Part shown: positions 1 through 7,308 of the stretch, piece after piece
How positions within the stretch are numbered: position 1 is the first letter of the stretch
How the letters are laid out: every line of letters begins with the position of its first letter
NCBI GenBank assembly: GCA_041747855.1
Contig: JBGTEJ010000055.1
Coordinates: forward strand, 62,001 to 126,000
Source of the DNA: ZC4RG35 sp041747855
GTDB lineage: Bacteria > Actinomycetota > Acidimicrobiia > Spongiisociales > ZC4RG35
Reading direction: 5' to 3'
DNA length: 64,000 nucleotides
The notes under the pieces: model-generated
Seen by the model: only the letters and a program-made list of their open reading frames with translations
What the model was told of the DNA's origin: nothing
The model's database searches: none
Program-made: the position numbers and the translations under genes

Positions 1-1093
1 CATCCCGGATCGGTCGTCCCTCCAACCAGCATTCGAGGATCTCCCGTGTACCTGCGGCATACCGGGCCTGGGCGGAAAGACTGGTGCCAGAAGTGTGCGG
101 GGTCATGCCATGGTTGGGCATGGTCCGCCACGGGTGGTCCTGAGGGGCTGGTTGGGGGAACCAGACGTCCCCGGCATAACCAGCCAGTTGACCCGACTCC
201 AATGCCCGTACCACGGCGTCACGATCGCAGATCTTGCCCCGGGCCGTGTTCACCAGGAACGCGCCCCGCTTCATCTTCGAGATCAGCCCATCGTTGAACA
301 GGTGCTCGGTCTCGGGGTGGAGTGGAGCATTGATGGTGACCACGTCGCAGACCGCAACCATCGACTCGACGTCAGGGTGGAAGGTGACACCAAGTTCCTC
401 CTCGACTTCTCCCGGCAAGCGGTGCTTGTCGGTGTAGTGCAGACCAACCTCGAAGGGCTTGAGGCGACGCAGGACCGCCGACCCGATCCGTCCTGCGGCC
501 ACGGTTCCAACCTGCATTCCCTCGAGGTCGTAGGACCGTGACACCGCGTCGGCGATGTTCCAACCACCGTCGACCACGATCTGATACGACGGGATGTAGT
601 TGCGGACCAACGCCAGGATCATCATGACCACGTGCTCGGAGACACTGATGCTGTTGGAGTAGGTGACCTCTGCGACGGTGACACCGTGTGCCATGGCAGC
701 CTGGAGGTCGGTGTGGTCGGAGCCGATCCCGGCCGTGATGACAAGTTTCAGGTTCGGGGCCTTGGCGAACCTCTCGGCCGTCATGTACGCCGGCCAGAAG
801 GGCTGTGAGATGACCACGTCGGCGTCATGGAGGTTGCGTTCGAACTCGGAGTCGGGGCCGTCCTTGTCGGAGGTCACGACCAGGGCGTGACCGCCACCTT
901 CCAGGAAGTCTCGGAGCCCGAGGGCACCCGACACCGAGCCCAAGAGCTCGCCAGGGGTGAAATCGATCGCCGACGGTGACGGAGTGGTCTGCCCGTCGTG
1001 ATAGGTCTCGATTCGGGGAATATCGTCCCGTGCGTAGTCGGGCGGATACCCGTCCATCGGATCGTCGTACAGGACACACAGCACTTTCGCCAT
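1..1093 (-). CDS. fdh: NAD-dependent formate dehydrogenase (3' end outside window)
   Basis: Oxidises formate to CO2 with reduction of NAD+; a cytosolic, metal-free enzyme of the D-2-hydroxyacid dehydrogenase family. About 364 residues are visible of the roughly 390-400 usual for this family; the gene runs off the left edge after 'EGRPIRD'. The N-terminus 'MAKVLCVLYDDP' matches classical bacterial FDH. Visible signatures are SNSISVSEH (substrate Asn), the Rossmann motif AGRIG, an Asp in 'HYTDKHR' that favours NAD over NADP, the catalytic Arg in TARGKICDRD, and QPAP plus TPHTSGT with the catalytic Gln and His. The ATG at 1093 is preceded by AGGAGG about 8 bases upstream. It is divergent from the membrane protein at 1166. 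Lifestyle inference: formate oxidation for energy or reductant. Confidence 0.95.
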   Translation of the reverse strand, partial: MAKVLCVLYDDPMDGYPPDYARDDIPRIETYHDGQTTPSPSAIDFTPGELLGSVSGALGLRDFLEGGGHALVVTSDKDGPDSEFERNLHDADVVISQPFWPAYMTAERFAKAPNLKLVITAGIGSDHTDLQAAMAHGVTVAEVTYSNSISVSEHVVMMILALVRNYIPSYQIVVDGGWNIADAVSRSYDLEGMQVGTVAAGRIGSAVLRRLKPFEVGLHYTDKHRLPGEVEEELGVTFHPDVESMVAVCDVVTINAPLHPETEHLFNDGLISKMKRGAFLVNTARGKICDRDAVVRALESGQLAGYAGDVWFPQPAPQDHPWRTMPNHGMTPHTSGTSLSAQARYAAGTREILECWLEGRPIRD

Positions 1094-1165
1094 CTCGAAC
1101 CTCCTGAGGGCGAAACATAGCCCCGGGTGGGACCGGGAGAGGGAGAGGGATAGGGTTCGGTTCCA

Positions 1166-1969
1166 ATGACCCGCACGAGGTGGATCAGTTGGGTCGGTGG
1201 CCTGGGCATCGCCATTGGACTGTGGATCGCATTCGCCTACCTGGCAGGGGACTTCAACATGTCTCACTGGTGGTGGGACAGGTCAGGGCTGCTTTGGTCG
1301 TCGCTCGGCTTCGTTGTGGCAGGAGCCGTGGTCGTTGCTCTGGCGCGGGTCAAGTCTGGTAACTGGATGCTTGCGATGATCCCGGCAGTGTTGCTCGGTG
1401 TCGCATACACCTTGGGGCGCCCGCTCGGCCCAGGGGGTCGCCCAATCTGGGATTGGCTCGACAACGGATTCGACCTGGTCACACCGGTTGTAGTCGGAGC
1501 GCTGGTCGCAGTAGCACTCTGGCTCATCTGGAAGGCTGGCGCTGACCACTCGGACTACGCGCCTCGACCCGGAAGAACCCGATCGGCTTTGCTTCTCGTC
1601 GGGGGCGCACTTCTGGCCCTCGTCTTCCTGGTGACTTTCGACCGCCTACAGCGCGCCTACTTCAGCAACACCAATCTCGAGGAGTTCGCGTACGCCCGCT
1701 GGCAGGTGTCGGGACTCGTCATCCTGGGAGGAGTCTTCGCTGGAGTGTTCCTGGTGACCCGACGAGCCCCGCTCCTCCACCTCGGGGCACTGGTCATGCT
1801 GAGCCTCATGTTCCTGGCATATCCTCGCGTTTTCGGAGCAACCAGCGAATGGGCTTCGCGTCTGTTCGTCCTCGCAGAGGATGCGGAGGCGTCTCCAGCG
1901 ATACCACTCGCAGTAGGAGTGCTGCTTGGGATCCTGGCGTCCCGACCCGGCCGCGATCCATCCTCGTAG
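1166..1969 (+). CDS. polytopic membrane protein of unknown function
   Basis: A 267-residue protein with about seven hydrophobic segments (roughly residues 8-28, 42-60, 68-85, 103-123, 140-160, 184-200, 205-225) and a last hydrophobic stretch near 245-260. It carries no catalytic motif I recognise. A Trp-rich early loop (SHWWWDRSG) lies between the first two helices. The ATG follows a purine-rich leader (repeated GGGAGA) in the 72-base divergent gap with formate dehydrogenase. I do not recognise the family; it is an inner-membrane protein on hydropathy alone. Confidence 0.7.
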   Translation: MTRTRWISWVGGLGIAIGLWIAFAYLAGDFNMSHWWWDRSGLLWSSLGFVVAGAVVVALARVKSGNWMLAMIPAVLLGVAYTLGRPLGPGGRPIWDWLDNGFDLVTPVVVGALVAVALWLIWKAGADHSDYAPRPGRTRSALLLVGGALLALVFLVTFDRLQRAYFSNTNLEEFAYARWQVSGLVILGGVFAGVFLVTRRAPLLHLGALVMLSLMFLAYPRVFGATSEWASRLFVLAEDAEASPAIPLAVGVLLGILASRPGRDPSS

Positions 1970-2066
1970 GGCATCGTCCCTTCGAGCTCCGAGTACCGTC
2001 GAGCTCGCGCGGGGTCCCTCGCGCGTCAGTGGCTTGGACTCTGACAGCTTTCGAAGGGAGTTCGCG

Positions 2067-2738
2067 ATGGGCGAGTCAACGAGCGGATCAGACTTGATCT
2101 CCGCGGCCGGGTTCCACCGGGCGCGGGGTGTCTCCGACTGGCGGGTCACAGGGACAGGCCCGCAGGCCGTCTTCACCGCGACCTCTCTCTCGCACGCGGC
2201 AGACCTCATCGCCCCTGTCGTCGCCGCTGCTGAGCGATTCGGCATTCTGCCCGACGTTGACATTCGACCCGAGGGAGTCGTCGTGCGTATCCCCTACCGC
2301 AGCCCGGATGGCATCCCCGCAGCCGCCGGGGAGTTCGCGGCGGCTGTGTCCCGGGCAGCCGCCCAGCTGCAGCTGCCCGCCGATCCCTCACTAGCGCAGT
2401 CGATCGGCATCTACGTCGCCCAGCACTCCCGGGCCGACGTGCGACCGTTCTTCAACGCCGCACTCGGTTATGAAGCGTTCGGCGACACGGATGCCGTCGA
2501 TCCGCTGCGCTGCGGGCCGCAGCTCGCCTTCAACCCGATCACCGGCGACTCTCCGGCGAGAGGCCGGACGCACATCGATGTCTTCGTGCCGGCCGACCAG
2601 GCTCGGGCGCGGGTGGAGGCCGCCCTCGCCGCCGGAGGGAGACTCGTCGATGACTCGCGCGCCCCCGCCTGGTGGTCGCTCGCGTCGACCGACAACCACG
2701 GCGTGGACATCGCGTCCTGGACCGACACGTACGACTGA
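2067..2738 (+). CDS. pterin-4a-carbinolamine-dehydratase-like / VOC (glyoxalase-like) fusion protein
   Basis: A 223-residue cytosolic protein. Residues about 10-85 resemble the pterin dehydratase (DCoH) fold, with a 'DWRV' strand and a helix-strand pattern ending at 'GVVVRIPYRSPDG'. Residues about 110-220 look like a VOC/glyoxalase-like domain (GYEAFGDTD, HIDVFVPADQARARVEAALAAGG, WWSLASTDNHGVDIASW). Two-domain proteins of this kind are known in actinobacteria, usually without an assigned substrate. The ATG at 2067 was chosen over an upstream in-frame start because GAAGGGAG sits about 8 bases before it. The coding sequence is visibly more GC-rich (third positions mostly G or C) than its neighbours and lies just beyond the 3' end of tmRNA, so transfer is possible. 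Confidence 0.72.
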   Translation: MGESTSGSDLISAAGFHRARGVSDWRVTGTGPQAVFTATSLSHAADLIAPVVAAAERFGILPDVDIRPEGVVVRIPYRSPDGIPAAAGEFAAAVSRAAAQLQLPADPSLAQSIGIYVAQHSRADVRPFFNAALGYEAFGDTDAVDPLRCGPQLAFNPITGDSPARGRTHIDVFVPADQARARVEAALAAGGRLVDDSRAPAWWSLASTDNHGVDIASWTDTYD

Positions 2739-2835
2739 CACGCTTTCCCTGTACGTCGTTGATGTCACCATGATCTGGCCCATCAGCACCCGTGGAGTCG
2801 CTGAGCACCCTCGAGGCGGATCCGAGCATCGAACA

Positions 2836-2882
2836 CGACAAAACCCGCCCCTCTCACCGTGGTGGTGATCGGGGCGGGCTTT
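2836..2882 (-). terminator. intrinsic terminator of tmRNA
   Basis: An 11-bp-class GC-rich stem (ACCCGCCCC at 2843-2851 against GGGGCGGGCT at 2871-2880) encloses a second small TCACC/GGTGA stem. On the minus strand the hairpin is followed by TTTT at 2840-2843. It lies 38 bases beyond the tmRNA CCA end and may also stop transcription arriving from the VOC gene on the plus strand. Confidence 0.75.
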
Positions 2883-2920
2883 CCGTCTATTCAAGGGCCC
2901 ACTATCTCGTTAGCACCTGG

Positions 2921-3272
2921 TGGTGGAGGTGCGGGGAGTCGAACCCCGGTCCGTTGAGTCGTCAGCGAAGGCATCTCCGAGCGCAGTCGTCAGCGAGCTT
3001 CGAGAGCAGGAACCCTGACGACGAGTTTTCCTACCTCTATTCGGAGTTGGTCTTAGCCGTCAGGTCCCGAAATCCCTGACGGAGCATCCCGCATTGCGGC
3101 GCCCTGGCCCGACCCGGCGGGTACGGGTCGGCAGGACGGGCTGTTTATTTAGGCAGCCAGTGCGAAGTTATCTTCGGCACTTGTTTTGTTTTTCCGGTTT
3201 GTTAACGAGGCCCCGGAGACCTCGGCTCGCTTCCAACGCCTCAACACTCAACGTCGAAACCGTTTCACCCCC
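2921..3272 (-). ncRNA. ssrA: transfer-messenger RNA (tmRNA)
   Basis: The RNA that rescues stalled ribosomes together with SmpB. The 5' end (3272-3266, GGGGGTG) pairs with the 3' end (CACCTCC before an encoded ACCA at 2921-2931), giving a 7-bp acceptor stem with the G3-U pair diagnostic of alanyl acceptance. The conserved 5' segment 'AACGGTTTCGACG' (about 3250-3262) and the T-arm 'GGGTTCGACTCCCC' (about 2933-2946) are both present. A mRNA-like frame ends in TAA at 3149-3151 and encodes a tag ending ...AEDNFALAA. If resumption is at GCC 3209-3211, the tag is 20 residues (A S L T N R K N K T S and so on). The exact resume codon is inferred. A TAGAAT -10-like box lies at 3287-3292 on the minus strand. 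The gene is downstream of smpB. Confidence 0.95.
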
Positions 3273-3320
3273 TGGTGATAGAGTCCATTCTACTCCAAAC
3301 CGAACGAGGGGCCAGCCGTC

Positions 3321-3632
3321 TCAGGGGAGGAACTGGACTCCGACCATCGCCCCGACGATGGTGACCAGGAGGACGATCATCCAGTTGGAGACAGTTTTCT
3401 GGAGCTCGCCTATCCGGACATGCACATCACTGATGCGTTCGTGGGTCTCACCGATTCGAGTAGCCATCTCGGCCGAGAGCTCAGCACGCAGCAGCTGGAG
3501 ATCCCATTTGGTGGCCACTTCGTCGAGGTTGTGGAGTGGGATGGCAGTCATCAGGGTCTCAGTAGCGTCAGGACCGATGGTACTGGTCAGGGCGTTGTAG
3601 AGGTCGGCCCGGGCTGCCTCAGAGATCGGCAT
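3321..3632 (-). CDS. small coiled-coil protein with C-terminal membrane anchor
   Basis: 103 residues. The N-terminal half is polar and helical (ISEAARADLYNALTSTIG). Residues about 35-80 hold a heptad-like coiled coil with 'ATKWDLQLLRAEL', typical of DUF1640/CCDC90-like small bacterial proteins. One transmembrane helix follows at about 82-100 (NWMIVLLVTIVGAMVGVQF). No enzymatic motif is visible. An alternative TTG start at 3704 would overlap the smpB stop codon (TTGA) and add 24 residues. I preferred the ATG because the extension has low complexity and no family-like sequence. It is probably co-transcribed with smpB and sits between smpB and ssrA. Function unknown. Confidence 0.7.
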   Translation of the reverse strand: MPISEAARADLYNALTSTIGPDATETLMTAIPLHNLDEVATKWDLQLLRAELSAEMATRIGETHERISDVHVRIGELQKTVSNWMIVLLVTIVGAMVGVQFLP

Positions 3633-3700
3633 TCCGGTAGAACTACTGGGTGCCCCCCACCACGTCAAGGGGTTCGTCCCGAGTCGTGGGACGAGATCGG

Positions 3701-4171
3701 TCAACGCTTTCGACGCTGGACCTTCTCCATTTCGCGTTTGGCGTCGCGCTCCTTGAGGCTCTCCCGTTTGTCATAACTAGTCTTCCCCTTGGCGAGGCCG
3801 AGCTCCACCTTGGCCTTGCCATCCTTGAAGTAGACCCGCAACGGCACCAAGGTCAGGCCCTTCTGTGCGATCTGCCCGGCGAGACGATCTATCTCCCGTC
3901 GATGCATGAGCAGCTTGCGGGATCGCTCGGGCTCATGACCACCCTCCCGGGCGAAGTCATAAGGAGCGATGTGCGCCCCCACGAGAAAGGCCTCACCCTT
4001 CTCGACCAATCCGTAAGAGTCTTTGAGTTCCATCCGGCCGGCCCTCATCGACTTCACCTCAGATCCCATGAGGACAAGACCAGCCTCGACAGTGTCGACG
4101 ATCGCGTAGTCGTGGCGGGCCCGTCGGTTGCTGGCGATGACTTTGAGCCGGCCGGTCTCACCGGTGGTCAT
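3701..4171 (-). CDS. smpB: SsrA-binding protein SmpB
   Basis: 156 residues, the normal SmpB length. SmpB binds the tRNA-like domain of tmRNA and delivers it to stalled ribosomes. Visible family features are the oligonucleotide-binding beta-barrel (VIASNRRARHDYAI, EAGLVLMGSEVKSMRAG), the 'HIAPYDFA' loop, 'RSRKLLMHRREI', 'LVPLRVYFKDGKAKVELGLAKGK', and a basic C-terminal tail (ERDAKREMEKVQRRKR) that enters the mRNA channel. It begins three bases after the ftsX stop and lies upstream of the tmRNA gene on the same strand, so the two rescue partners are adjacent. Confidence 0.97.
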   Translation of the reverse strand: MTTGETGRLKVIASNRRARHDYAIVDTVEAGLVLMGSEVKSMRAGRMELKDSYGLVEKGEAFLVGAHIAPYDFAREGGHEPERSRKLLMHRREIDRLAGQIAQKGLTLVPLRVYFKDGKAKVELGLAKGKTSYDKRESLKERDAKREMEKVQRRKR

Positions 4172-4174
4172 GGC

Positions 4175-5101
4175 TCAGAACCCGGTCGGGACGTCTGCGC
4201 CGGTGCCGTCGGCGTCCCGCAAGTATCTGCTGAGACCCAGAAGAGAACCAACCACGCCGGCGAGAGCTCCGAATATGAGGAAGAGGACACCCCAACGGAA
4301 GAACCAGGTCGGAGCTATGTCGAGCCGGAACAGTGCGAAGCCGGATCCGGCACGGGCCAGATTGGTGGCCCCAACCCACACTGCGAACACCGCCAGGGCG
4401 GCGCCAACCAAACCTTCGATCAGGCCCTCCAATAGGAAGGGGACTCTGATGAACCAGTTGGAAGCCCCGACCGCCTTCATGATCCCGACTTCGTCACGTC
4501 GGGCATAGATGGCAAGACGGATGGTGTTGGCGATCAGGACCACTGCCGCCAGGCCGAGCACCAGGGCCATCCCGAGACCAAGCACGTTGAGAACATTCGA
4601 CAAGTTCTGAAGCTGTTCGATCTGTTCAGCTGCCGTTGCAACCAATCGCACCACCTGTTGCTGGGCCTCCAGCCGAAACCTCACGGTGGAGTGGAGCGCG
4701 ATGTCCTGGAGCTCGATGCGAAGCGAAGCAGGCAGGACAGTTTGATCGATGTTGAGCATCTCTGGCTGATTGGCGAAGATCTCCTGATACTCGATCCACG
4801 CCTCGGCCTTGCTCACATAAGTAACGGGGGCCTTGACCTCTTCCCAGCTCTCGACTTGGGCGACGAGTGTCTGGTGGGCGTCGGCCGAGACACCATCGCT
4901 TCCTGTGTCGTGTAGAAAGGCGATGACATGCACACCCTCCTGCCAGGCGATGGTGTTGACCCTCAAGACCTCGTTGACCACTAAGGCACCGAAGGCAAGG
5001 CTCAGAGAGATGAAAACGGCGAGAATCGCCCCCACGACGATCAGCAGATTCCTGCGCAGGCTGTTGAACGCTTCCCGGAGCAGATAGAAGACCCGGCTCA
5101 C
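4175..5101 (-). CDS. ftsX: cell division protein FtsX
   Basis: 308 residues. The membrane partner of FtsE; the FtsEX complex activates cell-wall hydrolases at the septum. Topology is classical: a short cytoplasmic N-terminus (REAFNSLRRN), TM1 at about 18-42, an extracytoplasmic domain at about 43-175 (with 'VHVIAFLHDT' and 'VTYVSKAEAW'), then three TM helices (about 182-205, 225-250 and 275-297) around the conserved 'NTIRLAIYARRDEVGIMKAVGASNWFIRVPFLLEG' region. It overlaps ftsE by 4 bases (ATGA) and is followed by smpB. The order prfB-ftsE-ftsX-smpB is widespread in Gram-positive bacteria and actinobacteria. Confidence 0.95.
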   Translation of the reverse strand: MSRVFYLLREAFNSLRRNLLIVVGAILAVFISLSLAFGALVVNEVLRVNTIAWQEGVHVIAFLHDTGSDGVSADAHQTLVAQVESWEEVKAPVTYVSKAEAWIEYQEIFANQPEMLNIDQTVLPASLRIELQDIALHSTVRFRLEAQQQVVRLVATAAEQIEQLQNLSNVLNVLGLGMALVLGLAAVVLIANTIRLAIYARRDEVGIMKAVGASNWFIRVPFLLEGLIEGLVGAALAVFAVWVGATNLARAGSGFALFRLDIAPTWFFRWGVLFLIFGALAGVVGSLLGLSRYLRDADGTGADVPTGF

Positions 5102-5925
5102 TCTTCCTCCACCGCAGGTGACGTGTATGGATCCAAACGGTCGGTTCGCCCCTCCACCGGTTCAGCAAGCTCGGCCAAAGGTGCCACCACCGAGGCGGGT
5201 GCAGCATGTCTCGGGGCCTTCGTGCCATCCTCTGAAGACTCGGGGAAGCTTTCGTATCGTCCCGTCTCTTCGTCGCGTGTCACCCGACCACCTTCGAGGG
5301 CGACGACACGACGCTTCATGGCGTCGACGATCGCGTGATCATGGGTGGCCATGACGATGGTGGTGCCGGTCCGGTTGATACGGTCGAGCAGCTTCATTAT
5401 CCCCACCGATGTCTTCGGGTCGAGGTTCCCGGTCGGCTCGTCGCAGAGCATGATGGGGGGACGGTTGACGAAGGATCGGGCCACGGACACGCGCTGCTGT
5501 TCACCACCGGAGAGCTGACGCGGGTATCTGTCTCCCTTGTCTTCCAAACCAACGAGTTCGAGGACCTGATCAACCTGCGGTGCGATCACAGAGCGTGGTC
5601 GCCCGAGGACTTCCAGGGCGAATGCCACATTCTCTGTAACTGTCTTGTTGGGCAGCAGCTTGTAGTCCTGAAAGACGGTCCCGACCGACCGGCGGAGGTA
5701 AGGAATCTTCCATTTGGGGAGGGCGGTTATGTCTTTACCGGCCACCCAGATCGTGCCCCGGGTGACCGGCTCATCACGGAGCAGCAGACGGATCACGGTC
5801 GACTTGCCCGATCCGGACGCGCCAACGAGGAAAACAAATTCACCTTTCTGGATGTTGAGGGACACGTCGTTGACGGCGACCGTGCCGCCTTCATAGACCT
5901 TGGTGACGTTTTCGAGTCGGATCAT
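5098..5925 (-). CDS. ftsE: cell division ATP-binding protein FtsE
   Basis: 275 residues; ABC ATPase that energises FtsX. Walker A is GASGSGKST (about 35-43), the signature is LSGGEQQR (about 138-145), Walker B is IMLCDEPTGNLDP (about 158-170) and the switch His is in MATHDH. Typical FtsE is about 225-230 residues. This one carries a polar, probably disordered C-terminal extension of about 45 residues after 'VVALEGGRVTRDEETGRYES', as some actinobacterial FtsE proteins do. It overlaps ftsX by 4 bases and follows prfB by 72 bases. Confidence 0.95.
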   Translation of the reverse strand: MIRLENVTKVYEGGTVAVNDVSLNIQKGEFVFLVGASGSGKSTVIRLLLRDEPVTRGTIWVAGKDITALPKWKIPYLRRSVGTVFQDYKLLPNKTVTENVAFALEVLGRPRSVIAPQVDQVLELVGLEDKGDRYPRQLSGGEQQRVSVARSFVNRPPIMLCDEPTGNLDPKTSVGIMKLLDRINRTGTTIVMATHDHAIVDAMKRRVVALEGGRVTRDEETGRYESFPESSEDGTKAPRHAAPASVVAPLAELAEPVEGRTDRLDPYTSPAVEEE

Positions 5926-5997
5926 TCGGTCAGTTCCGTGAAGCCTCTCAGGATGGTTCCCTCCGCCGTATCGAGAACGCTACCGGCCGGACTGGTT

Positions 5998-7131
5998 CTA
6001 TCTGGAATCTCCGCTGGTTTCGTACTGGGCCCGACGCCATCGGAGATAGGACTCGATAAAGCCCCTTATGTCGCCGTTCAGCACACCGGTGACATTGCCC
6101 ACCTCGTGGTCGGTGCGGAGATCCTTGACCATCTGATAAGGCTGGAGGACGTACGAACGGACCTGACGGCCCCATGCAGCATCTCCCTGCTCGCCACGAA
6201 TCGAGTTCAAATGCTTTTCCCGTTCCAGACGCTGCCGCTCGGCCAGTTTTGCCATGAGCATCGCCATTGCCCGGTTCTTGTTCTGAAGCTGTGACCGTTC
6301 GTTCTGACACTGGACGACGGTCCCGGTCGGAAGATGGGTTATTCGAACCGCCGAATCGGTCTTGTTCACATGCTGGCCCCCAGCACCCTGGGCGCGATAT
6401 GTGTCGATACGGATCTCGTCCTCGTCGATCTCGATGGCGGCGGACTCCCCCAGATCGGGAACAACATCGACACCGGCAAAGCTGGTGTGACGTCTGGCGT
6501 TGGAATCGAAAGGGCTGATCCGAACCAGTCGATGGACCCCTCTTTCGGACTCCAACATTCCGTAAGCACGGTCACCTCTGACCGTCAGGGTGGCCGACTT
6601 GATACCGGCTTCCTCACCCTCTGTCACTTCCTCAACGGTGACCGAGAAACCGGCATCGTTGAGAAAGCGTTGGTACATCCTCGCCAGCATCTCCGCCCAA
6701 TCCTGAGCGTCGACCCCTCCCGCGCCGGCGTGAACACTGAGAATTGCGTCGGCATCGTCGTACTCGTCGAAGAACAACGACTCCAACTCCAGATCGTCGA
6801 GCACCGCCGACACCCCAATCAGGAGGTCGATCGACTCCTTTCGCGAGGCCTCGTCATCAGCCTCGGCGGCAAGATCCATGAGCACTTCGGCGTCCTCGAT
6901 CTGGCTGGCGAGACCGTCGACCTTTTCGAACAGTCCCTCATGGCGGGCCAGCCGCCCACTGACACTCCTAGCTTCGTCGGGGTCGTTCCACAGATCCGGG
7001 GCGGAAGCCCTTTCCCGGAGCTCGTCGAGCTCCACTGCCTTTCCTTCGAGGTCGAGAAAGCCGCGAGCTTCTTCGAGTCGCTGCCGCAGCTCGGAGATGA
7101 GGGCGCGAGGGTCTGTGATTTCGAGTGTCAC
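5998..7131 (-). CDS. prfB: peptide chain release factor 2 (RF2)
   Basis: 377 residues; recognises UGA/UAA stop codons and triggers peptide release. Shows the RF2 tripeptide SPF (RISPFDSNARRH), the catalytic GGQ (QGAGGQHVNKTDSAVR), and 'TVVQCQNERSQLQNK'. The start is GTG at 7131 ('VTLEITDPRALI'), which gives the normal RF2 N-terminus. The open frame continues upstream to 7257 only because it reads through the tandem repeat, and that part has no RF2 similarity. The site where many bacteria carry the programmed +1 frameshift ('ARGFLDLEGKAVEL') has no in-frame TGA, so expression does not appear autoregulated by frameshifting. Heads the prfB-ftsEX-smpB block. Confidence 0.95.
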   Translation of the reverse strand: MTLEITDPRALISELRQRLEEARGFLDLEGKAVELDELRERASAPDLWNDPDEARSVSGRLARHEGLFEKVDGLASQIEDAEVLMDLAAEADDEASRKESIDLLIGVSAVLDDLELESLFFDEYDDADAILSVHAGAGGVDAQDWAEMLARMYQRFLNDAGFSVTVEEVTEGEEAGIKSATLTVRGDRAYGMLESERGVHRLVRISPFDSNARRHTSFAGVDVVPDLGESAAIEIDEDEIRIDTYRAQGAGGQHVNKTDSAVRITHLPTGTVVQCQNERSQLQNKNRAMAMLMAKLAERQRLEREKHLNSIRGEQGDAAWGRQVRSYVLQPYQMVKDLRTDHEVGNVTGVLNGDIRGFIESYLRWRRAQYETSGDSR

Positions 7132-7170
7132 ACGCGTATTCCAAGAGACGTGAGAGACGAGTCCGTGCTT

Positions 7171-7231
7171 CGCACGAACGCCCCCCTCGATCTCGTTCCA
7201 CTCGATCGGTCCCCCCGCAAGCAGGGGGACA
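7171..7231. repeat. 61-bp tandem repeat, copy 1
   Basis: First of two direct copies differing at one base, separated by 11 bp (period 72 bp). Ends in a hairpin TCCCCC...GGGGGA (about 7210-7229) with an 8-base loop. Lies between the secA stop and the prfB start. Confidence 0.9.
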
Positions 7232-7242
7232 TGCCCTCGAAC

Positions 7243-7303
7243 CGCACGAACGCCCACCTCGATCTCGTTCCACTCGATCGGTCCCCCCGCAAGCAGGGGG
7301 ACA
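7243..7303. repeat. 61-bp tandem repeat, copy 2
   Basis: Second copy, 60/61 identical to the first. Its hairpin (about 7282-7301) lies 6-27 bases beyond the secA stop codon on the minus strand, so it could terminate or protect the 3' end of secA mRNA. There is no clear T-tract, so a REP-like intergenic element is an equally good reading. Confidence 0.9.
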
Positions 7304-7308
7304 ATTGG

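Noticed and set aside
7030..7131. Programmed +1 frameshift in prfB
   Set aside because: The region equivalent to the E. coli shift site reads through without an in-frame TGA, so the gene is one continuous frame.
7132..7257. N-terminal extension of RF2 into the tandem repeats
   Set aside because: The extra residues come from reading through the 61-bp repeats and have no RF2 similarity; GTG at 7131 gives the normal length.
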